From Phocoena phocoena (lineage: Eukaryota; Chordata; Mammalia; Artiodactyla; Phocoenidae), in the NCBI RefSeq assembly GCF_963924675.1, contig NC_089222.1, positions 4,098,501 through 4,162,500 on the forward strand: 64,000 nt of DNA, in the 5' to 3' direction. The translations under genes were made by a program, and so were the position numbers. Under the pieces are notes generated by a model. The model was not told the origin of the DNA. It ran no database searches and was given only the letters and a program-made list of their open reading frames with translations. Of the stretch, positions 10,386 to 19,440 are shown one piece after another; position 1 is the stretch's first letter, and every line of letters begins with the position of its first letter.

Positions 10386-11444
10386 AATGCTTAGCCAGCC
10401 ATTATTTGGCATGACCACAGTGGAAGGTTTTGTTCTAAATCTGCATAAACGGTAATTCAGGTCTTTCTTATTTTCTCTGCCAATTCTGGATTCGATTGTT
10501 TGCTCCAAGTGTATCATCTCTAGATGTTCAAAGTCTGTTCTGCAGTGCATCTGTAGCAGCTGTGTGATTAATATTTTACACAATGCTTTGTAAATTTGGG
10601 ATGAGGCAGGTTTATTGCAAAGTGCTGTGATACGTGGAAATAGGAAGTGTCTTTAAGATCTGTATTGTCCTCAATTTGAGAATCTCATTTAAACGGACAA
10701 AGACAAGGAAATTCGAAGTTATGATGGTCACTCAGGGATTTTAAGAATCTGGAAATAGCCCATAATCCTAAGCATTATATGTGTTATTGTTTATAGATGA
10801 ATTAGTTTATTCCATGAAAATGAGTAAGATTCACTTTATCCCCTTCCTAAATAGAAAGAATATTTTCAAAAATTACATTTCCACTTTCAATGCATATAAA
10901 CATAACTCCAAAAAAGAAGTACGCTTAATTGACATGTTTGGGGAAGATGTGTCTTGAACCACTAGATTTCTTCTGTGACTGACGAGGAATTTAACAACGT
11001 ACTATATTTTTGTGTGCTCACAATGTACATAGATAATTACAGTCCACTCAGCAATTACTCAGCTCATCTTAAACTGATCTTTCAGACCGCTGGAAATCAA
11101 GATTTAATTCAAAAGTGTTTTGGTATTCTCACCTTCTTTTCCCCATTCACGTTTTTCCAAATGCACTTTAATTAATCAGCATCTTCATTTCTACATAGGC
11201 TTTCAGTCTGTGGCTTAGTTCGTAAGAAATGATTGGTAGCCTCAAACAGAGCTTGTAATTGCTACATAAGGCAATACTAGTTTTAAATATTCATTATTTT
11301 GAACACTTTCACACATGTGTTAAGGATAATATTTAGTCACTCAGTGTAGACCTCACATGACTTTATTTGAATATTTTATTTGTGATAACTGTAAGAACGA
11401 ATAGAAGTCAGCAAATGCTAATTACCCATTTCCTAGCTGCTCAT
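10386..11444. other. Unique AT-rich DNA, no gene seen
   Basis: I recognise no repeat or exon here. Several short open frames occur by chance. Confidence 0.4.
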
Positions 11445-12366
11445 AACTGTGCTTGTACCTCAGAGAGCCTTAATAGAATGATTAAGAAATGATATATGAC
11501 CAGCAATTCCACTCCTAAGCATATTCCCAAGAGATATGAGTGCATGTATCCATAAAAAGAATTGTTCAAACATAGCTGCTTTATTTGTAATAGTCCCAAA
11601 CTGGAAACAACCCAAATGTCCATCAATCACAGAATGAATAAACAAGTTGTGGTATATTTATATGATTAAATATAAAATAGAAATGAAAAATAGAAGACCT
11701 TTCTAATCCACCCCATAACATGGATTGATCTCAAAGACATTACAACGAGTAAAAGAAACCAGATATAAGAGTGTGATTCTCTTTGTATGGGGTCCAAGAA
11801 CCAGTGAAGTTTATAACCGATGATAGCAGTCAAAAGAGTGTTTCCTCCAGAAGGTAGTGGTTGTCAAGAGAGAAAAGATACAGCAACTTCCCTGGTGGCG
11901 CAGTGGTTAAGAATCCGCCTGCCAATGCAGGGGACACGGGTTTGAGCCCTGCTCCGCGAAGATCCCACATGTCACGGAGCAACTAAGCCCATGCACCACA
12001 GCTACTGAGCCTGTGCTCTAGAGCCCGTGAGCCACAACTACTGAAGTCCGTGTGCCTAGAGCCGGTGCTCCACAACAAGAGAATCCACCGCAATGAGAAG
12101 CCCACGCACCGCTACGAAGAGTAGCCAGCCCCCGCTCACCACGGCTAGAGAAAGCCCGCGTGCAGCAACAAAGACCCAAATGCAGCCAAATAAATATTAA
12201 AAAAAGAAAGAAAAGACACAGAGAAACTTTCTGGCTTGCTGGAAATGTTTTCAATCTTGTCCGGGTGGTGACTACACAAGGGTATAAAAATATAAGAACT
12301 CATCAAACTGAACACTGAGGATCTGTCTATTTTACTATTATGTAAATTTCATTTCAATTAAAAAAT
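11445..12366 (+). mobile_element. L1 LINE 3' end, sense, interrupted by a CHR-1 SINE
   Basis: The left piece shows sense L1 3' sequence: 'ccagcaattccactcctaagcatat', 'gtcccaaactggaaacaacccaaatgtccatc' and 'ggttgtcaagagag'. The right piece (12222-12366) has 'ggtggtgactacacaagggtat' and ends at 'atttcatttcaattaaaaaatc'. It is 5'-truncated, and the SINE at 11884-12209 splits it. Confidence 0.9.
11884..12209 (+). mobile_element. CHR-1 SINE, sense, inside L1
   Basis: This is a full long-form CHR-1 with head acttccctggtggcgcagtgg, the repeated 'cacaactactgaag' type body modules, and the end 'gcagcaacaaagacccaaatgcagcc' plus an A-rich tail. The target-site duplication is gaaaagatacag at 11872-11883 and gaaaagacacag at 12210-12221, with one mismatch. 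Confidence 0.95.
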
Positions 12367-12499
12367 CACCACTGAACTTTTTTATAACACAGCATTTTGT
12401 TGTAGAGCTTTATGCATGTTGATATGCCTAGGCCTGTTTCATTATTTGAACTATGTCTGTTTAAAGCAAAGATGGTTTATGCTCTGGTGGAGTTTGGTT

Positions 12500-12745
12500 T
12501 GGCGGATGGGTGTGTTGGGATAACACTAGCTACTGCAACAAAAAAACCTTCACATTTCAGCGGCTTCACACAACAGAAGTCGATGCTTCAAACACTGTCC
12601 AGGTCAGCGTGGATGTTCTCGGACTTTTCCATATGGTGGTAAAGGGACCCAGGCTCCTTCCAGCTTGTGGCTTACGACTTCCTGCCCAGGAGCCTCAGGA
12701 TCTTCTACCTCCCATTGGAAAACAGGGGAGCGAATGTAATTAGGG
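12500..12745. repeat. Ancient mammalian interspersed repeat, family unassigned
   Basis: The pattern 'actagctactgcaac', 'catttcagcggcttcacacaac', 'gggacccaggctccttccagcttgtggc' resembles a repeat widespread in mammals. It is strongly diverged, and the open frames here are not coding. Confidence 0.45.
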
Positions 12746-12869
12746 CATTTTCTAGGTTACTACCTGGTGACATGCATGTTTTATTTAGGCCTCTCTGATC
12801 GTCCCAGGGCACAACAACCCCTTAAGTGAGGCGCGAAAGGGACATTGCGTGACTCCCAGGACCAGCTCA

Positions 12870-13130
12870 CATTTTCTGGCTCCACCACTTCCTGTCCTGC
12901 GTACGCGAAGCACAAGGGGCTGCTTCAGAGCAGCCTTGGCCACTAGAGCCTGGGCCTGAGCTTGAGCAACTTATTTGATCTTCCTCTGTCTTAGTTTCCA
13001 CATCTGAAAAATGGAGTGCATAACAGTACTGCTTCACAGAGCTCCTGGGCAAACTTTAAAAAAGATGTGAAGTGTTTAGGACAATATCGGGAACATAATA
13101 CAAGTTTAATAAATGTCAGCTGTACTGTAT
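12870..13130 (+). mobile_element. MIR SINE
   Basis: The tail half, 'gagcaacttatttgatcttcctctgtcttagtttccacatctgaaaaatgg', and the following 'tgtttaggacaatatcggg ... aataaatgtcagc' are a typical MIR in plus orientation. Confidence 0.8.
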
Positions 13131-13256
13131 ACTCCTTGCTGTAACTAGCCATGCCAGAATGTCTGCTTACCCTTCCACATGTCCTAGGCTTCCACCATGA
13201 CAAAGAATCAACTTCTTTCCCCCAGCCAGCTTTACGGGCATGGATTTGTGCAGTCA

Positions 13257-13270
13257 CATGGGGCCCCATG
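13257..13270. repeat. 14-bp perfect palindrome
   Basis: CATGGGGCCCCATG is a perfect palindrome in otherwise unassigned sequence (13140-13750), in which I see no gene. Confidence 0.5.
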
Positions 13271-13756
13271 CTTGGGGCCTGGCACTTAGCCCATCTTGAA
13301 ATTGCTAGTAATCTTGTCTTTGAACTTGCGTTTTGTAAGTGAAGTCTGGAGCAGAGGAAATCCACACAATATACGTGTCCATTGTGTTCTTCCCTGCTCG
13401 ACTCACATCTGGCATGCTTGATGCCCCTTGAACACAGAGTTCTGATGACTCCATGATGTCTGGGAGGTGAGCAAAACTCCAATCAGGTCCAGGGTAAGCA
13501 TGTTACATCAACAACTAAGTGGGACAACCCCAAGAGGCCATGCTTTCCATTCCAACCAGAACGTGCTTTGAATGCAAAAGAAAGACAACAACCAAGGACT
13601 CCTAACATGTCCTTTCTTACTTGTTTTCCTTCCCTGTATTAGCTAACCATTTACTCTGAAATGCAGACATAGAAGGAAAGGGCAACCCATAGTTCCTCTT
13701 CCTTTCAGTTCTTCCTTATTCATCGGTAAGTCAAAGATAGAGTGTGGGTAGAATGG

Positions 13757-14305
13757 GCACATATCAAGAAGCCAAGACGTGGAAGCAGCCTAAGTGTCCA
13801 TCAACAAATGAATGGATAAAGAAGATGTGGTACATATATACAATGGAATACTACTCAGCCAGATAAAAGAATGAAATAATGCCATTTGCAGCAACACAGA
13901 TGGACCTAGAGATTATCATACTAAGTGAAGTAAGCCAGACAAAGACAAATATCATACAATATCACTTATCTGTGGAATCTAAAAATTAATATAAATGAAC
14001 TTATTTACAGAACAGAAACAGACACACAGACATAGAAAACAAATTTATGGTTAGCAAAGAGGAAAGGTGGGGGAGGGATAAATTAGGGGTTTGGGATTAG
14101 CAGATACCCACTACTATATATAAAATAGATTATCAACAAGGTCCTACTGTATAACACAGGGAACTATATTCAATATCCTGTAATAAACTATAATGGAAAA
14201 GAATATGAAAAATAATATATATATATGCATAACTGAGTTACTTTTCTGTACACCTGAAACTAACACAACATTGTAAATCAACTCTACTTCAATCTTTTAA
14301 AAAAG
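13757..14305 (+). mobile_element. L1 LINE 3' end, sense (artiodactyl/cetacean-type)
   Basis: It starts within the ORF2 C-terminus ('gtggaagcagcctaagtgtccatc', 'tacaatggaatactactcagcc') and runs through the 3' untranslated region ('ggtcctactgtataacacaggg', 'aactatattcaatatcctg') to 'acacaacattgtaaatcaactctac'. It is relatively little diverged, so fairly young. It is 5'-truncated, with a degenerate A tail. Confidence 0.92.
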
Positions 14306-16169
14306 CATTTGAGTCAGTTTTGTGCTGCGTTTCAACTGTTCTGGTAAGTACGAAACACATCTGCATATGTGAACCACAATGTACATGTGCACAGACTCGC
14401 TACAAAGCACAGATTGCGGTGATTTCATAATGAGTTAAATGCTCTTATATCTTTCCTTAAAACTAGCATTGCACGATCTAAAAATGAACATTGATGCTAA
14501 TCATTTAAAATGCTAATGCTTATTTTTCTTTACTTAGAATGATATTAAATAGCAAATAAAAAATACCATAACCTTTCCAAAGAGAACACATGGAAGAAAG
14601 GAGATAGCGTTATATTTTGTGTCTTTCGTGGCACTTTTTTTTCTTGCTTTTTGAATAAAGGGCACTGTATTTTCATTTTGCTAATAATATAGCCAGCGGC
14701 ATGTTTCCCCTCTCTCCAGCTTCTCCCCAAAGTTCCACCCAGGACCTTCTGCAGAAAATCTTGTGCAATCCCCCCATTCTTCCTCACCAGCAACAATCTA
14801 GCAATTTACTTTTATGTATTTCCCATTGCATCTTCACTCTTAGAGTTAATATTGAACATGTCATCTCCCCTAATAGCCTGTCTTTCCTCCGAAGGGCAGG
14901 GATGAACTTCGCATTCTTATTTGCCTGGCCACGGACCAGAATCACTGGGGCCCTTATAGCCAAAATAAATTCCAGGAACTAACGATGAACAGAGAAGATC
15001 AGGAGCTTCAGGGTTGGGTCATTTGGTCACACAGCTAGCTTGAGAAGTAGTTGGATGAATGAAAGAATACCAGTGGTTCTGGTCCCTAGAATGGCACGTC
15101 TTCCGGTTCCGGTTCCAATACTCCCTGGTAAAATCTGGTCCATCCTTAATGGACTTTAAGGGCAAACCTGTTCAGTGAAATCTCCCAAATTTTCTCCTCC
15201 CCTCACACCACATCTCTAAATTCCCTAGCCTCAAGTTCCTTACCCTATATTAATTATCTTCAACACTAATAAAATTTTAATTGAATTGTACTTCTCTGAT
15301 TGGACTCTGCTAGCACTGAGGGCACAGCAGAGGGAGACTAGGGTGAAGCCACTGAGGCCTTTGCCTTGAGTGCAAAATGTAAGAGAACATCAAAAAACCC
15401 AGTAATCGAGAAATGATATTTTATTGCCATATTTTAAACATCAAAATGAATGCAACAATTATCCACGATGAACAGTGTATCAAAATTTTCATTCAAGAGA
15501 GGCTTGGACCCTGTGTTTGCACCACTGGTCTCATTGGCTTCAGTGTAATCCCAGCCCTGTTGGATCCTACGTTTTATTTATCTTCTTACCCCAGCAGTTG
15601 ATGAATACATGAATATATGAATGAATCGCTTCCTTGAACCAAGTCACCAGCTTGAAATTTGTAGACCCTGGTAATGAGGTTGGCTACGGTGAAAGGTGAG
15701 CGTGGGTCATGAAAACAGCTTTAGAACACGGGACCATGTGCTCTAAAATTTGAATATTATTTTTTACCTTCAATCAGGTCCCCATAAAAATTCTCCTCCA
15801 ATGTACCCCTTTATGTAAAATTAGAAAAATAAATGCCATGTTCTGTGAGTAACGCTTCCTCACCATGATGGAGCCTGAAAGACTGCCCTCAGTGGGCCGA
15901 TTCAAATGGAATCATGCTATTTCAATAACGTCGCCTTAAAATTGTTCTCCCTTATTGTTATATAACATTGCTTCACGAATTGCTTGAATAACGCCACGTT
16001 TATTTCGCTTTCATTTACTCTTTATTTCAGAAGTTTCCAGGCCAAATGAGATCAGAAAAACAAAGCCATTTGAACAAAGGGAAGCAACAGGTTTTGTTAT
16101 ATTTCATTCTCTGTGTGATGTTTCCTACTTAAGAAGGAATTTAGCTCCAAGTTAAACTCAGGAGGAGAA
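14306..16169. other. Largely unique DNA, no gene seen
   Basis: I found no exon or RNA gene that I can support. Around 14740-14940 and 15140-15290 there are L2-like 3'-end phrases ('cctgtctttcctccgaagggcaggg', 'cctcccctcacaccacatctc') too short to assign firmly. A triple ttccggttcc motif lies near 15102-15117. Confidence 0.4.
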
Positions 16170-16174
16170 TGCAA

Positions 16175-16373
16175 ACTATCATATATAGGACGGATAAACA
16201 AGGTCCTACTGTACAGCACAGGGAACTATATTCAATATCCTGGGATAAACCATCATGGGAAAGAATATAAAAAAGAGTGTGGATATGTGTAAAACTGAGT
16301 CACTTTGCTGTACGGCAGAAATTAAACACAACATTGTAAATCAACTATAATAAAATTAAAAAAAAAAAAAAAA
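16175..16373 (+). mobile_element. L1 LINE 3' end with A tail, sense
   Basis: About 180 bp of L1 3' untranslated sequence ('caaggtcctactgtacagcac', 'gagtcactttgctgtacggc', 'acacaacattgtaaatcaac') ends in a clean run of about 15 A (16358-16372). It is severely 5'-truncated. It is the last repeat before the promoter region. Confidence 0.92.
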
Positions 16374-16430
16374 GCCCCAGCGGATTAGGGCCTATCATTC
16401 ACCTTTGTGAAGAAGGAGTGACATCACGCC

Positions 16431-16466
16431 GCCCCCCCCACCTCCGCCCCCCTCCCCACCTCCCCT
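16431..16466 (-). other. C-rich tract (G-quadruplex potential on minus strand)
   Basis: C runs of 8, 6, 4 and 4 bases are separated by short spacers. The minus strand therefore has at least four G tracts, at the left boundary of the GC-rich promoter region. Confidence 0.5.
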
Positions 16467-16579
16467 CCTTGCAAAGTCGTTCCAGCGGCTCCATGGCCCC
16501 TGCGAAGACCGGCTGTCAACTGTGGGGGCCTGTCGGGGCAGGCTTCTCCGCCAGTGGCCAGCTTTTCACCCACAGTTAG

Positions 16580-16593
16580 CCACCAGGGGGCCG
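16580..16593 (+). promoter_or_regulatory. CTCF-type motif
   Basis: CCACCAGGGGGCCG agrees with the core CTCF consensus (CCASYAGRKGGCRS) at its first twelve positions. It lies in unique, moderately GC-rich DNA about 1.8 kb upstream of the putative start site, and outside any repeat. CTCF would bind here as an insulator or loop anchor. Occupancy is inference. Confidence 0.6.
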
Positions 16594-16599
16594 CCTGTT

Positions 16600-17315
16600 T
16601 GGATCAAATGGTGCAGACTCCACAGCTTTCCTCCAAACCAACCAAAACATCCCGGGCAGCTTTGGAGCAAAGCCCAGGAACTTAGCTGCAAAAGGAGAAC
16701 AACTTCTCTCCAGCTACAAACCCTGCAAGTCCTAGGCTGCAGCCTTGTTAAAAGTGCAGAATAAAGCACGGATTTCTTGCCAAGGACCCAGGGGAAATAG
16801 AGTCCGTGGAGTCTGAAGGGAGAGGTCCCTCCCTCTCGCCAGGGAGCCTTGAGGTCTGCGACTCCCTCTCTCTCGACCCGCGCGCTGAAACTCTGCACTC
16901 AACAACAGAAGCAGTTTCTGAATTCTTGACCATTGTGGTAGTTCACGCTGTCAGTAGGCTTCTCATCCGTTTCCCTGGGACGCTCACAAGAATTGGGAAT
17001 AAAACACGTCACCGGCTGGAAATTAGAAAACTCTCCGATAAATCATTGTTCAGACAGTTGAGGCTAAAAAAGCCTCTGTCAAAACGGTTCGTTATACTAA
17101 TACTTGTGTATATTGAATAATGAAGTCGGAATTATTTTGATATTATCTATAAGAAAATCATTGTACTCTGCCGTCAAAATAGGTTTATTGTAACCCTAGC
17201 CTCCGACCGATGACGTTTTAATCTTCTTGGGTGCTCAGGATTTTCACAAGCATGCTTCCAGCCCAGGACGCAGCAGCCTGCTTGCTTTTCTCCTAGCCTG
17301 AACCCTTGGCGTTCA
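16600..17315. other. Unique flank upstream of the CpG island
   Basis: This is repeat-free sequence between the CTCF motif and the CpG island, unlike the repeat-dense DNA to its left. It contains tgacgtttt, a CRE half-site, near 17211. Absence of insertions is often seen next to developmental promoters, but conservation cannot be judged from one sequence. Confidence 0.4.
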
Positions 17316-17338
17316 GGGCTGGGGGTGGGGGTGGGGGG
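17316..17338 (+). other. Strong G-quadruplex motif
   Basis: Four G tracts (3, 5, 5 and 6) are separated by loops of two, one and one bases. This is the ideal G3+N1-7 pattern, just upstream of the CpG island. Confidence 0.7.
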
Positions 17339-17368
17339 ATTTTAGAAGCTCATATTTGACCGGGGCAG

Positions 17369-17390
17369 GACTTTCCAAGAGTATAAATTA
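17369..17390 (+). promoter_or_regulatory. kappaB-like site next to a TATA-like element
   Basis: GGACTTTCC (17369-17377) lacks only the first G of the classical kappaB decamer. GTATAAATTA (17381-17390) follows four bases later. The pair could mark an alternative or older start site about 1 kb upstream of the main TATA box. It may equally be chance. Confidence 0.3.
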
Positions 17391-18049
17391 TTTTTGTCTT
17401 CCGGGTTTTATTTGTCCATGTCCAGGGCAAAGACAAATGAACAGGGCGGCCCTTCTGGAACCTGCGGAGGGTCCCCACCCTGCGCCCGTCTCCCAGGATG
17501 TGCCGGGTGGTGTGGAGGGGGTGTTTCCTTCAGGCGCAAGCCGGGTATTTTTTGCAAACTTTATTCCCGGGGGTGGAGATGATGGGGAACGCCAGACGCC
17601 CGGCGGGAGCGAGGCCCCGGGAGGAGCCAGATCGCCGTGTCGGCCCGACACGCGCCACAAGTGGTTCGCAGAAGGAGGGAGGAGCGCGGCGGCCCGGGCC
17701 AAGAGGAGCCCGTGCTTCTGGAAGTCACCCTTCCTCGGCCCCGTGTCCCTCGTCCCCCCGTCCCTTCCTCTTTGCCGACGAGAGGAATGACGCCCAAGCC
17801 CGAACCGCCGTGCGCACGCAACCTGGTGGGTGGACGCGCGCCACCAACACCGCCGCGACATCGCCACCCGGGGAGGACTCCCAGGGTGGAGGGCACGGCC
17901 GGGACGGGGACGAGGGGGAGCCCGCACCTGGGGCGGCAGGTGCGGAGGCGGCGAGCCGGGCGGCGCGTGAGGGGCGCGCTGGGCAGGGGGCGCGGGCCGG
18001 GGAGCGGCGGACGCGTCCGAGCTCCGGGCCGGGGCCGGGCGGTAGTGTC

Positions 18050-18084
18050 GGGGGCTGGCGGGCGGGCGGCCGGGCAGGCGGGGG
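18050..18084 (+). other. G-quadruplex-prone segment in the CpG island
   Basis: G tracts at 18050-18054, 18060-18062, 18064-18066, 18072-18074 and 18080-18084 have short loops. The segment lies about 300 bp upstream of the predicted start site. Confidence 0.55.
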
Positions 18085-18342
18085 ACGACGGCGGCGGGGC
18101 GCGCGGCCGGGAGGCCATTTCCTCGCGGCGCCCCTGGGGGAGCCCGAATGGCCTGCTCCCGGCCGCCACCGCCGCCGTGCGAGTCGGACCGCCGGGCGGG
18201 CCGGATGCAAAACCAGGTCACCGGTTGGCAGACGCGGCGCGGAGGGGCGCCGGGGCCGGAGGAGGGCAGCGGCCGGGAGCCGGCCGGGCGCGCGGGCCCG
18301 AGAGGCGGGGACTCGGCGGCCGGGCCGCGCTCGCTTCCTGCG

Positions 18343-18352
18343 CCTATAAAAG
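18343..18352 (+). promoter_or_regulatory. TATA box
   Basis: CCTATAAAAG is a near-perfect TATA element (TATAAAA at 18345-18351) flanked by GC-rich sequence (gtggggcgg directly downstream). It would place transcription start near 18373-18380 on the plus strand. A TATA box inside a CpG island is a minority promoter class, often seen at tightly regulated genes. No comparable element points to the minus strand. Confidence 0.7.
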
Positions 18353-18374
18353 TGGGGCGGCCCGGGCGGGCGGC

Positions 18375-18581
18375 GCGGCCCGGGCTGCGGCCGCCCCTCT
18401 GCGCCCGGGGAGTTGACATTCTGCAGGACTCGCGCGACGTCCCGTCGCCGGCGCTCCCCGGGACCCCGCCGCCGGGAGGAGGGGGCGGAGGAGGGTGGAG
18501 ACTGCGGGGCTTGGCCAAGGAAGGCGCACATCCTCAGGCGGGCGGCCGTGACGCGGCGGGGATTAACTTTGCATGAATAAT
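18375..18581 (+). other. Candidate first exon of an unidentified gene
   Basis: The start is set by the TATA box about 30 bp upstream. The end is set by a consensus splice donor, aat|gtgagtgcg, with GT at 18582-18583. The last codons before the donor are ATG AAT AAT (18573-18581), so if translation starts here exon 1 would encode Met-Asn-Asn in phase 0. The Kozak context is weak (T at -3), so the ATG may be untranslated and the exon purely 5' UTR. The rest of the gene must lie to the right, probably beyond 64 kb, because I find no further exon. I do not recognise the gene. A long noncoding RNA is possible. A second GT donor-like site lies at 18683. Confidence 0.4.
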
Positions 18582-18818
18582 GTGAGTGCGCTGGGGAAGG
18601 AGACCTTCTGCTCCCGGGCTCGGGCAGCGCCCGCAGGCGGCCTTCCCCGGGCAGGGGCGCCCGACCCGGCAGGCTGGAGAACACCGGTAATTTGGCCGGA
18701 GGACGGCGCGGAGGCGGGGGTGCGGGGGAGGGGGCGACGGTCCCCGCCGTCCGGGGGGTGGGCAGGAGGGCGACGGGGTTGTCGCGGGAACCACACAGGG
18801 TGCGAGCGGCGATGCCGG

Positions 18819-18835
18819 GCGCGCACGCGCGCGCG
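18819..18835. other. Alternating GC/CA tract (Z-DNA-prone)
   Basis: This is a run of 17 strictly alternating purine/pyrimidine bases, mostly GC, about 450 bp downstream of the predicted start site. Confidence 0.5.
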
Positions 18836-19028
18836 GGCGGGCGTGGGTGGGGTGTCAGCCGCCCTGGTACCCGCCTCCGGGGGTTCGCGCCCCGCCTGGG
18901 GGTAGGAGGTGCCCTCTCCGCCCGGGCACCGCTCGGGGAGCCGCGGCGTGGGCAGCGGCGGAGCGGGGCGGCTGGGGCGGCGGTGTTCCTCAAACCCCGA
19001 GCCCGGCTGTTGACAGCCTCCTTGTGAC

Positions 19029-19091
19029 ATGGAGTTTGGCATCCTCAGCGCCGAACCGAGTGGAAGTTTCCATGATGAGGAAGTTCTGTGA
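19029..19091 (+). CDS. Possible 20-residue small ORF in the CpG island
   Basis: An ATG in strong Kozak context (G at -3 and G at +4; tgacATGg) opens a 20-codon frame, MEFGILSAEPSGSFHDEEVL, ending in TGA. Local composition is less GC-extreme than its surroundings. It might be an upstream or alternative-first-exon ORF if transcription also starts further right. It has no recognisable family and may be chance. Confidence 0.15.
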   Translation: MEFGILSAEPSGSFHDEEVL

Positions 19092-19440
19092 CACGAGGGT
19101 TCGGAAAAGGTTGGCAGACACCGGGGCTGGTGGTGGGGCGGGGGTGTGTGTGTGGAGGCGGTTTAAAGGGACTGTGGGTCCCCCATCGCCCCTGTTCTCC
19201 TGCCCCGGAACTCCGGGCTTTGAGAGGGGACCGATCCTGCGGGTGGCGTGCCCTGGTGCCCGTGCCTGGCGACTTGGCTTCTCCCCACCTCCCCGGGGAA
19301 TGGGGGGCGACGTCGCTCGCCTCCCGGTTCGCGCTTCTTGCTTCGCTTCTCTTGACGCAGCATCTTCCCCTGGGGCCCCTCGAGTCGGTTCCGGTCCCCG
19401 AGTTGTGCCAGCTGCACGGTCGCCACCCCACCCCGTCACC

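Larger units (their letters stand above)
17450..19440. promoter_or_regulatory. CpG island
   Basis: About 2 kb of very GC-rich, CpG-dense sequence, densest at about 17570-19020, stands out from a window that is otherwise AT-rich and CpG-poor. It has many GC boxes (gggcgg/ccgccc), no repeats, a TATA box and a candidate first exon, so it is best read as the promoter of a gene transcribed to the right. The long open frames on both strands across it come from the lack of AT-rich stop codons and show no protein family. Confidence 0.93.

Noticed and set aside
12991..13482. 163-codon open frame on the minus strand
   Set aside because: It overlaps a MIR and unassigned sequence, with no recognisable domain.
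18573..18581. Identification of the promoter as POU2F1 because that protein starts MNN
   Set aside because: From recall, in POU2F1 the Met-Asn-Asn is not at the end of the CpG-island first exon, and three residues cannot identify a gene. Gene symbol left empty.
17388..18993. Long open frames (up to 422 codons on the minus strand, 283 on the plus strand) in the CpG island
   Set aside because: They overlap on both strands and in several frames, consist of Pro/Arg/Gly/Ala-rich low-complexity sequence, and follow from the lack of AT-rich stop codons in a CpG island. No domain or plausible splice structure.
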